DNA of 64,000 nucleotides from VXOI01 sp965261945. Lineage in GTDB: Bacteria > Chloroflexota > Dehalococcoidia > Lucifugimonadales > UBA3495. The stretch covers positions 682,001-746,000 of the forward strand of contig CBDHEF010000002.1 in NCBI GenBank assembly GCA_965261945.1, read 5' to 3'. Shown here one piece after another: positions 33,165 through 41,735 of the stretch (the first letter of the stretch is position 1; each line of letters begins with the position of its first letter). The notes beneath the pieces are model-generated. The model did no database searches. It was given only the letters and a program-made list of their open reading frames with translations, and was not told the DNA's origin. The position numbers were made by a program, and so were the translations under genes.

Positions 33165-33218
33165 AGCTCACGCGATCATAAGTGGCGCTGCCGGAATTTG
33201 ATAGCAAGGAGCTTCGCA

Positions 33219-33609
33219 ATGGAACGCGAATGTATCAATCCACCCGAACTGGCTCCCCCGCCCGTCGGCCTGTAAAACCACGTGGTCAAGGTTGGCAGCA
33301 CCGTCTACATAGCTGGGCAGGCGCCACGCGGTCTGGACGGCAAGGCCATGCACGTTGGCGACCCCGCCGCTCAGATCCGGCAGGTGTGGGCGAACCTGGA
33401 AATCGCAGTGAAGGCGGCCGGGGGCACTTTGCAGGATCGTAAAGACCACAACCTACGTCGTCGGCGCGGAAAACCTCGGCAAGATCCGAGAGGCGCGGAT
33501 GGCCATACTGCCGGAGGAGGGCCGCCCGACCAGCATCACCGTGGTGGTGGCAGGCCTGGCAGACCCTGACTTTCTCGTGGAAGTGGAGGCAGTGGCCGAG
33601 TTGGGCTAA
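33219..33609 (+). pseudogene. RidA family gene with stop and frameshift
   Basis: The frame starts MERECINPPELAPPPVGL, meets TAA at codon 19 where homologues have an aromatic residue before HVVKVG, and continues VVKVGSTVYIAGQAPRG, IRQVWANLEIAVKAAGG. After TLQD two bases seem lost and the end reads KTTTYVVGAENLGKI and REARMAILPEEGRPTSITVV in another frame, stopping at 33609. That is a full RidA (enamine/imine deaminase) layout broken twice. AAGGAG precedes the ATG. Confidence 0.8.
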
Positions 33610-33633
33610 CGTGTATCCGCTACTGCGCCGGCG

Positions 33634-34467
33634 CTAGATCGCCTGCCAGTAGCGGCGGCCCTCGGCGCGGACGATGCGTCCGAAGCCGGGAGCGGCGAGA
33701 TGGACGGCGGCGACGGGGATGCCTTCCTGCTCCAGCCGGTTCATCAGGTCGCGGCGGGTGATGCGTGTCGTCTCCGGGTCTATGTCGGCGCGGGATACCC
33801 AATCGGTGTTCTCAATCTGGACCGTGTTGTGCAGCACGTCGCCCAGCACCAGCCCCTGCTCGCCCTGGGAGGAAACCATGATGCTCATGTGGCCGGGCGT
33901 ATGGCCCGGAGTGGGCAGCATGGTCAACTCGCTGGTCAACGAGTGCTCGCCCTCCATCAGCTCCAGTACGCCCAGGTCTTCCAGCGGCCAGACACACTCG
34001 GGGGCGTTGGGGAATCGGGCCTCGATCAGAGCCGGGTCGTGGCACGCCTCCCAGTCCTTCGCGCTGACGTAGTAGCGGGCATTGGGGAACGTCGGCACAT
34101 ACTTTCCGTCCTGCGAGACGACGTTCCAGCCGATGTGGTCGCGGTGGGCGTGGGTCATCACCACCATGTCCACGTCCTCGGCCTTCATTCCGTGGGCGGC
34201 GAAGTCATTGAGCAGCTCGCCCCACGGAGTTTCCGGCGTCGGCTTGGGGCCAAGTCCGGTGTCCACTGCGATGGTGCGGCCCTCGGAACGGATAACGAAG
34301 CAGGCGAGGTTGAAGCGGACGCCTCCGCTGGGGCTGAGGTGGGTTTCATGCCCGTGCCAGTCCTCCTCCGGGATGGCGGGGAAGAAGTTGCAGAGGTCGA
34401 ACTCCAACAGCCCGTCGGAGAGGGATGTAATCTCGACGTTGCCGATGGTCAGCTTGTTGCCGGGCAT
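33634..34467 (-). CDS. MBL-fold metallohydrolase
   Basis: 277 aa metallo-beta-lactamase-fold hydrolase with THAHRDHIGWN (HxHxDH), PTPGHTPGHMS (third histidine), the bridging Asp in LVLGDVLHN, and a last histidine in AAVHLAAPGFG. The layout is that of AHL-lactonase/quorum-quenching-like or carboxylester-cleaving MBL proteins, but substrate is not determinable. No signal peptide. A GAGGCCC segment lies before the ATG. Confidence 0.88.
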   Translation of the reverse strand: MPGNKLTIGNVEITSLSDGLLEFDLCNFFPAIPEEDWHGHETHLSPSGGVRFNLACFVIRSEGRTIAVDTGLGPKPTPETPWGELLNDFAAHGMKAEDVDMVVMTHAHRDHIGWNVVSQDGKYVPTFPNARYYVSAKDWEACHDPALIEARFPNAPECVWPLEDLGVLELMEGEHSLTSELTMLPTPGHTPGHMSIMVSSQGEQGLVLGDVLHNTVQIENTDWVSRADIDPETTRITRRDLMNRLEQEGIPVAAVHLAAPGFGRIVRAEGRRYWQAI

Positions 34468-34578
34468 TTCGGGCCTCCTTTGCCGATGGTTAATGATGTA
34501 ACGGCGGCGGGCCGTCGGTTGCCAGATTATAGGGCGGCCCGCCGGACTGTGGCAAACTGAGGCCGGAGTGAGTCGAAA

Positions 34579-34766
34579 TCAGCCGGGCGGCTCGACCTCG
34601 ATGATGACTGCCTCCCGGGGAATGTCCAGCGCGGCCAGCCGCTCCTCAATGGCCCGCCGCACCTTCTTCGTGTCGGCCTCGCGGTTTATCTCGAAATACA
34701 GGCGGTTTAGCCGCGGGTTGGTGTAGGCCGATATGAGGGTGTCGTGGTCCTTGTGGTGGTCGCCCT
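34579..34766 (-). pseudogene. 3' remnant of a small secreted-protein gene
   Basis: An open stretch with no start codon reads HHKDHDTLISAYTNPRLN, RLYFEINREADTKKVRRAIE and ERLAALDIPREAVIIEVEPPG, then TGA; an in-frame TAG lies just upstream. The end resembles part of the next gene (34765-35403: RSASRERLTILNIPWEAV), so this is a decayed relative. Confidence 0.5.
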
Positions 34767-35403
34767 ACAGAGTCAAGTATGGAATTACAGGAGTATAGGG
34801 GTGTTCATAATCGGTTAGACCTTTCAGAAAACGAGATTCCCATCCCCATAGTTCGTTGTAGGTAAATTGCCCTTGAAGCGGGACTAACTTCTTCACCCTG
34901 CGCCGGTAATCTTCTCCCAGTTGAAAAACGGCCATTTCCGACGGGTCTTCCGGCGAGGGTTGGAGCATATAGAAGTATACGGTGCTTTCGTCATTGGGGT
35001 CGTGGTAATATCCGCCGAACCCTGCGGGATGGGGCGGCCCGCACTCTTCCAGCTTATTGGCTCCGAGAATAGCTGGGTATATCCGCTCCATCGCCTCAAA
35101 GGTGACTGCCTCCCAAGGGGTGACTGCCTCCCAAGGAATGTTGAGGATGGTCAACCGTTCTCTGGATGCCGACCGCGCTGGCTCGATGTTTTCCTCGCAG
35201 TTCACATAGTATTTTATCTCTAGCCGACCAGGCTGCGGAGGGGCTTCTGCGACTATTGGCGAATAGTTTTCTATTGGCCCATACACCGCGGTGAGCTCTT
35301 GCAGATTTGGACCGTCCTGGCCGAGTTGGTCATACCATCCCTGGAGTTGAACCAACGAGAATGACGGCGTTGGTTCAACCCGGCAAGAAACAAGAAACAC
35401 CAA
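34765..35403 (-). CDS. Hypothetical lipoprotein-like protein
   Basis: 212 aa; the N-terminus LVFLVSC resembles the end of a lipoprotein signal peptide with its cysteine, but the positively charged start of the signal is missing, so the 5' end may be lost. The body has EIKYYVNCEENIEPARSAS, ERLTILNIPWEAV and a C-terminal NELWGWESRFLKGL. An 18 bp tandem duplication (about 35100-35135) doubles the segment TPWEAV. It is part of a cluster of decayed, related genes (34579-35810). No known family. Confidence 0.5.
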   Translation of the reverse strand: MVFLVSCRVEPTPSFSLVQLQGWYDQLGQDGPNLQELTAVYGPIENYSPIVAEAPPQPGRLEIKYYVNCEENIEPARSASRERLTILNIPWEAVTPWEAVTFEAMERIYPAILGANKLEECGPPHPAGFGGYYHDPNDESTVYFYMLQPSPEDPSEMAVFQLGEDYRRRVKKLVPLQGQFTYNELWGWESRFLKGLTDYEHPYTPVIPYLTL

Positions 35404-35426
35404 CGCCAGTGCGGTGGGTTCCGTTG

Positions 35427-35522
35427 GTTCCGTTTGCTTGTAGGGTATGGCTGTTTGAGGACTCCCATTTCAGCTTCAGTATTTCATCGTAAGGCGCCTT
35501 ATACCCTACAAGCAAACGGAAC
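35427..35522. repeat. Perfect 22 bp inverted repeat
   Basis: Arms at 35427-35448 and 35501-35522 (GTTCCGTTTGCTTGTAGGGT and complement) are separated by 52 bases. The right arm encodes the last residues (VPFACRV) of the 35499-35810 gene; the left arm lies upstream of the lipoprotein-like gene. Suggests an inverted duplication at a rearrangement point. Confidence 0.7.
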
Positions 35523-35810
35523 AGACTCAATGGCCTGCTTCACTTCTTCCGTGTTCAGAATATCCTGCTGGCCGTCCAGCACGTAGACGTACAGGATGCT
35601 GTTGTCCGCCGAGCGGAACATTCCGCCAAACTCCGGCACCCTCGTACCGATGTCGAGCAGCAACTCGTCGTGGGTCTTGTAACCGGCGGGGCCGGCGCCT
35701 TCCGGGCCACCGGCAGATTGGCGGCTCCGGTCCCGTACCGCGCCCGTTGCTGTTCGCGTCAGCAACAGGCTGAATAACATCGTAAATCCCAAGAGCCGCA
35801 TAATTTGCAT
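35499..35810 (-). CDS. Secreted protein, C-terminally truncated
   Basis: About 103 aa from ATG 35810 (or 35801). Signal peptide MRLLGFTMLFSLLLTRTATGA, then LLLDIGTRVPEFGGMFRSAD and SILYVYVLDGQQDILNTEE, a domain seen at the N-terminus of larger secreted Chloroflexota proteins. The frame ends abruptly within an inverted repeat (VPFACRV-stop), so the C-terminal part has been lost. Function unknown. Confidence 0.55.
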   Translation of the reverse strand: MQIMRLLGFTMLFSLLLTRTATGAVRDRSRQSAGGPEGAGPAGYKTHDELLLDIGTRVPEFGGMFRSADNSILYVYVLDGQQDILNTEEVKQAIESVPFACRV

Positions 35811-35963
35811 CCCGACTGTCCAGCCTAAAGTATACCAACGCAGGCATTGACGCAATAGTGGACGCCCGCAGTGCATCCAGCGTCGCGGCAAAAGGCGCGA
35901 ATGCCAAAATAATACCCCCGGACACGTATGCAGCTCCGGGGGCGGTGCGCCGGGGCCGCGCCG

Positions 35964-36254
35964 TTATCGCGTCGGTGAGGACACCAGCGCGCTCAGGTCC
36001 TTCACTTCGATGTTGGACACCAGCAGAATCAACTCGTCGAGGCGGCGCACCTCGAACTCCTTGAAGTCGTCGTCCACTACCATGTAGCGGGAGACCACAT
36101 CCCATATTTCTCTTTTCATCTGCTCCATCTTGGCCGGCGACAGCTCGATGCGGTCTTGGATGAGAACCAAGCGCAGCCGTTGCCGGGCCACTTCGCTGGA
36201 ACTCTCGCCGTCCTTGTCGGCCGCCCCGAACAGCCAGCGCAACAGTTCACGCAT
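35964..36254 (-). CDS. minE: Cell division topological specificity factor MinE
   Basis: 96 aa MinE. The N-terminal amphipathic, MinD-binding part has ELLRWLFG and ARQRLRLVLIQDRIELSP; the C-terminal dimer domain has REIWDVVSRYMVVDDDFKEFE and ILLVSNIEV. It relieves MinCD inhibition at mid-cell. The ATG at 36254 overlaps the end of minD by 8 bases, so the two are co-translated. Last gene of minCDE. Confidence 0.92.
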   Translation of the reverse strand: MRELLRWLFGAADKDGESSSEVARQRLRLVLIQDRIELSPAKMEQMKREIWDVVSRYMVVDDDFKEFEVRRLDELILLVSNIEVKDLSALVSSPTR

Positions 36255-37065
36255 GAGAGTACGCCCTCCCCTTGATGCCCACCATGTCCCGCAGCCGGTT
36301 GAACATTCCGGGACGGGCTTCAATTTCTTGCAGCGGCACGTCTTCACCGTCGATCCGGGCCCCGATGCGGAGGAACGCAGCCCCGGCGCTGGAGCGGCTG
36401 TCATGCACCACAGGCACACCGCGGTTGGCGGCGGACACGGTGCGCTCGTCGGCAGGCACCAGGCCGATGACTTCCACTGCCAGCAGCGACTCCACGTCCT
36501 TCTGCCCCATCATGTCGCCGCGCCGTACCATTTCAGCAGATATGCGGTTGATGATGAGCCTGGGCCGGTGCAGGCCCGAGGCCTCCAGCAGTCCGATGAC
36601 CCGGTCGGCGTCGCGGATGGCCGAGACCTCCGGGGTGGTCACAATGACGGCCTCACCAGCCGCGGCGACGGCGTTCTTGAAGCCCTGCTCGATGCCCGCC
36701 GGACAGTCAATGAGGATGTAATCGAATTCCTCCTCCAGCCCGGCGCACAGGGACTTCAGTTGAGACGGCTTGACGCTGTCCTTGTCGCGGGTCTGGGCCG
36801 CAGGAATCAGGTACAGATCCAGGTGGTGCTTGTCCTGGATCATGGCCTGCCGCACCCGGCACTTGCCTTCGATCACGTTCACGAGGTCATAGACGATGCG
36901 GTTTTCCAGCCCCATGATTACATCGAGATTTCGGAGGCCGATGTCGGTGTCGATTATCACCACACGATGACTCCGCATAGCGAGAGCCGAACCGATATTG
37001 GCGGTGGCGGTAGTCTTCCCGACACCGCCCTTGCCCGAAGTAATGACGATTGTCCTACCCTTCAT
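36247..37065 (-). CDS. minD: Septum site-determining ATPase MinD
   Basis: 272 aa ParA/MinD-type ATPase with deviant Walker A GKGGVGKTT near residue 11, IIDTDIGLRNLD, Walker B LIDCPAGIE, and a C-terminal amphipathic membrane-targeting stretch (FNRLRDMVGIKGRAYSH). It recruits MinC to the membrane and oscillates with MinE. The start is ATG 37065 with AAAGGGG upstream; its first codons overlap the end of minC by 11 bases. Confidence 0.95.
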   Translation of the reverse strand: MKGRTIVITSGKGGVGKTTATANIGSALAMRSHRVVIIDTDIGLRNLDVIMGLENRIVYDLVNVIEGKCRVRQAMIQDKHHLDLYLIPAAQTRDKDSVKPSQLKSLCAGLEEEFDYILIDCPAGIEQGFKNAVAAAGEAVIVTTPEVSAIRDADRVIGLLEASGLHRPRLIINRISAEMVRRGDMMGQKDVESLLAVEVIGLVPADERTVSAANRGVPVVHDSRSSAGAAFLRIGARIDGEDVPLQEIEARPGMFNRLRDMVGIKGRAYSHA

Positions 37066-37915
37066 AAGGTACCCCTTTCGTGTATCTGGCAAGGCGACCA
37101 GCAAATGGCGAGATGTAGATTGAACTTCGTCGGACGTATGCGATCCTGGGTTGCCCCGCGCCGGAATCCCGTTTGCGCTTCTTACTGGCAGACCGTTCAT
37201 CTTGCGGGGGCAAAAATGCCTCGCAGCCTGCGATGCGGAGCCGGGGAGAGGTGATTTCCAATGCGATGATGGCGGCTTTGCCGTCGCCCGAAACGCCGGC
37301 GTGGGGCAGTCCCTTGAGGGCGCCCATTACCACGATGTCTCCGTCGGCGAGGACTTCCGAGCCGGGATTCACGTCGCCCAGCACCACCATGTCCCCGGAA
37401 TGGGTGACCGATTCCCCGGACCGGACCGGCCCCCGGACAATCATCGCCCGGCCACGGCTGCGCTGGCCCTGCGAAGAAAGGCCGCTAATGGCGCGGGCAA
37501 GGTCTGCCGAGGAGAATTGGGAGAGGGGATCTGGGCGTCTCCTCGTTCGAAGTACGGGAGGCTCTTCGATTTCGGGTATATGTTCTTCATCAACCTGCCC
37601 GCTGGACACAAACCGGGCGATTTTCAGCCCCGACTTCTCCCGGAAGATGCGCCGGATCTCCTCCTCTTCATCATCGCTAAGAGTGCGGTTTCCGGTGTTG
37701 ACACTGATTCCGCCCTTGGAGAACAGTGCGCCCTGTCCGGCCAATTGGGTGTCCAACTCGAAGGCCACCTGCTCCAAAGGGGCGTCTTCGTTGAGGATGA
37801 AGGAAATGTCGGTGCCCCGCCCGGTGATCAGCACGGCGCGTCTCCTCTTGCCTGTGGTGGCAGGACGCCCGGCTTCGATGGCTGGAAACTCGGATACAAC
37901 CACAACCCACCCCAC
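37055..37915 (-). CDS. minC: Septum site-determining protein MinC
   Basis: 286 aa FtsZ-assembly inhibitor. The N-terminal domain (RAVLITGRGTDISFIL, SVNTGNRTLSDDEEEEI) is linked by a Pro/Arg-rich hinge to the C-terminal beta-helix, IVRGPVRSGESVTHSGDMVV, GDVNPGSEVLADGDIVV, GALKGLPHAG, the MinC signature. The end after AIIALEITSPRLRIA carries an extra basic tail. Start not certain: GTG at 37915 or one of the following GTG codons. First gene of minCDE. Confidence 0.92.
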   Translation of the reverse strand: MGWVVVVSEFPAIEAGRPATTGKRRRAVLITGRGTDISFILNEDAPLEQVAFELDTQLAGQGALFSKGGISVNTGNRTLSDDEEEEIRRIFREKSGLKIARFVSSGQVDEEHIPEIEEPPVLRTRRRPDPLSQFSSADLARAISGLSSQGQRSRGRAMIVRGPVRSGESVTHSGDMVVLGDVNPGSEVLADGDIVVMGALKGLPHAGVSGDGKAAIIALEITSPRLRIAGCEAFLPPQDERSASKKRKRDSGAGQPRIAYVRRSSIYISPFAGRLARYTKGVPYEG

Positions 37916-38035
37916 TCCCGGTTAGTAATGTTGGTTATATCAGCCAACCCCCCGGTAGGACAATATGTAAAGCGACCAATCTTGATTGAATTTTAAGATT
38001 ATGTGAACCAGACCTTGTAGTTTGTCAGAGGGTTC

Positions 38036-38070
38036 TTCAATTCTCCCCCTCGCTTGAGGGAGAAGGAACA
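38036..38070. repeat. Dispersed CTCCCCCTC palindrome (family A-like)
   Basis: TTCTCCCCCTCGCTTGAGGGAG followed by AAGG; a looser copy of the dispersed hairpin between minC and the thiolase. The 290 bp gap 37916-38205 otherwise shows no gene; an inverted pair CCGGCCG/CGGCCGG lies near 38143-38178. Confidence 0.45.
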
Positions 38071-38205
38071 CCTAATAGACCCTGCCGCTTGTCTCGGGCG
38101 ATCAGGCGCAGGCGTGGGTCCCGTGAATCGAGGTATACCAAAACCGGCCGGGACCAACGAAGAGGCACGGCCGGCTTAGAGGCAGGGTTGAGCCGGGTGA
38201 GCCGG

Positions 38206-39378
38206 TCAGTCGCGGGTCCCGAAGAGGGCCACCGAGCAGGTGAAGGAACCGGGACGGCCACCCAGGTTGTGAGTGAGGCCCAAATCCGCCTTCTGGAGCT
38301 GGCGGGCGTCGGCCTTGCCCTGTAACTGCTTGTAGACCTCATAGATCATACGGATGCCACTGGCCCCGATGGGGTGCCCGAAACACTTCAAACCGCCGTC
38401 GGTGTTCACCGGCAGGTCGCCTTCCAGGGTGAATGTGCCCGCTTCCACGTCGGCGCTGGCCCGGCCCCGGGGGCTGAATCCCAAGTCTTCGTAGATGATC
38501 AACTCGGTGATCGTGAAGCAGTCGTGGACCATCGCCAGGTCGATTTCCCGGCGGGGGTCGGAAATCCCGGCTTCCTGGTAGGCCGATTGGCTGGCCCGCA
38601 CCGACTCTGGGAAGTGGGTGAAGTCCCAGTCGTTGCGCATGATGCCGAAAGCGCCCACGGACAGCCCTATTCCCTTAACCAGAATATAGTCGTCGCGGAA
38701 GGTCTTGGCGATCTCCGGCGTGGTGATGATGGCGGCGGCCGCGCCGTCGCTGACGCCGCAGCAGTCGAACAGGCCCAGCGGCCAGGCGACCATCGGCGCG
38801 TTGGCCACCTGTTCGGCGCTGACCTCCCGCTGGAAGTGGGCCTTGGGGCTCATGGTGCCGTTGTGATGGTTCTTGGAAGCGATCTGCGCCAGCGTCTGCT
38901 TGCCTTCCTCGAAGGAGATACCGTACTCGTGGAAGTAGCGGGTGGCGGCGAGCGCGAACTGCGAAGGCGGCGGCACCGGCGGGTTCACGTCGGAGCCGGG
39001 GGCTTCCGGCACGGCCAGGCCGGAGAAGCCGGAATCCTTCAGCTTTTCGACGCCCAGGGCCAGCACAATGTCGTAGATCCCGGCGGCCACGGCGTAGCAG
39101 GCGTTGCGGAAGGCGTCGGTGGCAGTGGCGCAGGCGTTCTCGACGCGGGTGATGGGGATGTAGTCCAGCTTCAGCGCGTCAGCAAGGGGCTGCCCGGTGC
39201 GGAAGGACGATACGGTGCCCAGCCAGGCCGCCTGAATGTCCTTACTCTCGATGCCGGCGTCCTCGTATGCCTCGTAGGCTGCCTCCACCATCAGGTCGGC
39301 GGAGCTCGCATCCCACCGCTCGCCGAACTTGGTGCAGCCCATGCCGATGATGGCCACGCGATCCTTGATTCCGCTCAT
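38206..39378 (-). CDS. Thiolase family protein (SCP-x type)
   Basis: 390 aa acetyl-CoA acetyltransferase/SCP-x-like thiolase. Nucleophilic cysteine in VENACATATDAF, histidine in MVHDCFTITE, GGLKCFGHPIGASGIR with the catalytic histidine, and the last segment GGRPGSFTCSVAL with the second cysteine. Together with the following fused HMG-CoA-synthase-like/DUF35 gene (39 bases away on the same strand) it forms a typical acyl-CoA module. Confidence 0.9.
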   Translation of the reverse strand: MSGIKDRVAIIGMGCTKFGERWDASSADLMVEAAYEAYEDAGIESKDIQAAWLGTVSSFRTGQPLADALKLDYIPITRVENACATATDAFRNACYAVAAGIYDIVLALGVEKLKDSGFSGLAVPEAPGSDVNPPVPPPSQFALAATRYFHEYGISFEEGKQTLAQIASKNHHNGTMSPKAHFQREVSAEQVANAPMVAWPLGLFDCCGVSDGAAAAIITTPEIAKTFRDDYILVKGIGLSVGAFGIMRNDWDFTHFPESVRASQSAYQEAGISDPRREIDLAMVHDCFTITELIIYEDLGFSPRGRASADVEAGTFTLEGDLPVNTDGGLKCFGHPIGASGIRMIYEVYKQLQGKADARQLQKADLGLTHNLGGRPGSFTCSVALFGTRD

Positions 39379-39417
39379 AACAACCTCTGCTTTCCGACAC
39401 TTAAAAGTTAGCTTAGG

Positions 39418-40863
39418 TTAGTCCGCCGCCATCCTCTGCGGCACTGCCTTCCAGTAGTAGTTGTGGATGCCGTTGACCACGCGCAGCTTGCGGAAGCTCA
39501 TTTCCACCGACATACCGACTTTGATTTCGTCCAGTTCCCGGTCGGTTACCATGCACAGGACGCGGCCACCGCCGTCAAAGTCCACTACCGCGATGACCAG
39601 CGGTGTGTCGGTGGTGCCGGCCAGGTAGTCCATGGAGTAGGTGAAAACCTTGCCGGGCTGGTCGCTCAGCCTCAAGGGCGTCGAGTCGTCGCGGGTCTGG
39701 CACTTCACGCAGACGCGCTGCGGCGGATATTGGACGAAGCCACACTGGTTGCAGGTGGCGCCGTAGAACCGGATGTTCCGGTCTTCCTCCCGCCACAGCG
39801 CCGACACCGACGGTGATTGTGCCTGCGGTCGGCGCGACCCGGCGTCCGTGATCCAGACGTCGCGCCATTGGGCGTAGGTCTCGTAGCTGCCCAAGGATTT
39901 TCCAGAGTTCAGATAGCCGCTCACGCCGTTGCTGGCTCGTCCGTTGCCTGCCGCGGCCGTGGCTCGGAAGCCCAAAACGTCGCTGCCGTCGCCGTAGGAA
40001 GCGGCGACGATAAGTTGTCCTGTTGCGGCGTCTTCCAGCGCAGAGGCCAGCAGCATGGGAACGAAGGCCGCGCCAGTGTTGCCCAGGCGCCCGAACATTC
40101 CATCCTGAACTTGCTCCGGGGCGAAGCCCATCTGTCGCGCCAACTGCGCGTGCCGGCGGCCATCCGGCGCGTAGAGGGCCAGCTTGCCCACGTCCCGCGC
40201 CGAAATGCCCTGCCGCTCCATGAACCCGGCGATAGCGTCGCCCAGGATGCGCTCCAGCCCTTCTTCGATGGCGAACCGGTCTTCCCAAGAACGGACAAAC
40301 TGGTCGCCGGCGCTGCGCCAGACATCCATCATGTTCTCGGATATGCTGTACGAGCCTTCATACTCGGCGATAACTCCGTCGCGGGAGACGATGAAGGCGG
40401 CGGCCCCGTCGCCGGCGTTGCGCTCTGTGTCGCCCTTTGGCGCGCCCTGGCGGTTGTCGCTGGCGATAACCAGCACCTGCCCGGCGGAACCGGCGGATAC
40501 GGAATCAAGGGCCTGCCTCAATGCCGTGGCGCCGGCACGAAGCACATCGGTGATGTCAGCGGTGAAGATGTCGCGGCGCAGGTCGAGGGCCGTGGCGATT
40601 ATGGAGGCGCAGCCCTTCTCGGCGTAGGGAGGCGTGGTGGTGGCGAAAAGCAGCCCGTCTATATCCTGGCGGTCACGCCCGGCAAGGCAGTCAAGGCCCG
40701 CGGCCACCGCCATGCTGACGCTGTCCTCATCGAAGTTGGCTACCGACCGCTCCATCCGCGAGTTCCATCCCTCGGTGGTTGCTCCCAGCCGGTAACGAGG
40801 CACATAGGCCCCAAACGCCGCAATTCCAGCCACAGACGCCCTCCCGAAACAGGATGCGGTCAT
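39418..40863 (-). CDS. HMG-CoA synthase-like/DUF35 Zn-ribbon fusion protein
   Basis: 481 aa. Residues 1-330 are a thiolase-fold, KAS III/HMG-CoA-synthase-like domain (AAFGAYVPRYRL, IFTADITDVLRAGATALRQA, NAGDGAAAFIV, GRLGNTGAAFVPMLLASAL). The position where HMG-CoA synthases carry the acylated cysteine reads DVLRAG, with no Cys. Residues 360-480 are a DUF35 Zn ribbon (CNQC, CVKC) and OB-fold (VFTYSMDYLAG). The fusion places the acyl-CoA partner in the same chain. Chemistry is uncertain without the cysteine. It precedes the thiolase at 38206-39378. Confidence 0.85.
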   Translation of the reverse strand: MTASCFGRASVAGIAAFGAYVPRYRLGATTEGWNSRMERSVANFDEDSVSMAVAAGLDCLAGRDRQDIDGLLFATTTPPYAEKGCASIIATALDLRRDIFTADITDVLRAGATALRQALDSVSAGSAGQVLVIASDNRQGAPKGDTERNAGDGAAAFIVSRDGVIAEYEGSYSISENMMDVWRSAGDQFVRSWEDRFAIEEGLERILGDAIAGFMERQGISARDVGKLALYAPDGRRHAQLARQMGFAPEQVQDGMFGRLGNTGAAFVPMLLASALEDAATGQLIVAASYGDGSDVLGFRATAAAGNGRASNGVSGYLNSGKSLGSYETYAQWRDVWITDAGSRRPQAQSPSVSALWREEDRNIRFYGATCNQCGFVQYPPQRVCVKCQTRDDSTPLRLSDQPGKVFTYSMDYLAGTTDTPLVIAVVDFDGGGRVLCMVTDRELDEIKVGMSVEMSFRKLRVVNGIHNYYWKAVPQRMAAD

Positions 40864-40903
40864 GCTATCAGGATGAGAATTTGGGTGTCAAACGCAGGTC
40901 TGG

Positions 40904-41581
40904 CTAAAGTTCAAATTCCTTCACGTCCTCCGCCACTATCAGCTTGGCTCCAGTCAAGGCCTGGACTTCCTCGGAAGTCCAGCCGGGGGCCACCTCTTTC
41001 AGGACCAGGCCGTCGGGGGTGCGCTCGATTACGGCCAGGTCGGTCACTATCAGGTAGACGCAGCCTTGCCCGGTGACCGGGAAGGTGCATTCCTCAACGA
41101 TTTTGGGGTTGTTGTCGCGGTCGGTGTGTTCCATAGCGACGATGACGCCGCTGGCTCCGGCGGCCAGGTCCATGGCCCCGCCGACGTTGCCGACGCCGCG
41201 TTGGGGCAGCATCCAGTTGGCGAGGTCGCCCTTGGCCGACACTTGGTGCGAGCCCAACACCGTTACGTCCACGTGGCCGCCGCGGATCATAGCGAAAGCC
41301 TGCGCTGAGTCGAAGAACGACATCCCCGGCGCCGGGTCCAAAAACTGCCCGCCGGCGTTAATCAGGTCGATGTCCTCCCGGCCCTCTTCGGCCAGCGGGC
41401 CGCAGTTCAGGATGCCGCTCTCGCTGTGGTAGAAAACCGTGCGCCCCTCTGGCAGGAAGCTGGACACCAGCGTCGGGATGCCGATGCCCAGATTCACGTA
41501 GGCGCCGTCGGGCAGCTCCTTGGCCACCCGCATGGCGATGATTTCGCGGGGGAGCCGTTCCTTTTCGGCCAGCGATTCCAT
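40904..41581 (-). CDS. 3-oxoacid CoA-transferase, subunit B
   Basis: 225 aa beta subunit of a family I CoA transferase (SCOT/AtoA-like). YVNLGIGIPTLV near the N-terminus and the catalytic glutamate in FYHSESGILNCGP are present, then DLINAGGQFLDPAPG and the C-terminal EVAPGWTSEEVQALTG. It should moves CoA between succinyl- or acetyl-CoA and a 3-oxoacid with an alpha subunit; a stand-alone alpha gene is at 44651-45349 and a degenerate beta-alpha fusion at 43198-44607. Confidence 0.9.
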   Translation of the reverse strand: MESLAEKERLPREIIAMRVAKELPDGAYVNLGIGIPTLVSSFLPEGRTVFYHSESGILNCGPLAEEGREDIDLINAGGQFLDPAPGMSFFDSAQAFAMIRGGHVDVTVLGSHQVSAKGDLANWMLPQRGVGNVGGAMDLAAGASGVIVAMEHTDRDNNPKIVEECTFPVTGQGCVYLIVTDLAVIERTPDGLVLKEVAPGWTSEEVQALTGAKLIVAEDVKEFEL

Positions 41582-41735
41582 AGCTTCGTCCTTGTCAGTG
41601 TTGACATTAGTAAGAATTCAGTAAGGTTTCTTGCCGCTGCTTAATTGCCTGTGAGGGCGCAGCGGGCGACCGAGGCTGCGCTACGGGAAAATCGGCGGGC
41701 CCCGGACTTTGAAAGACGAAGTGTGGCGTCTACGT

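Noticed and set aside
37916..38205. Search for a gene between minC and the thiolase
   Set aside because: Only a dispersed repeat and a weak inverted pair are visible; the small frames there have no start signals.
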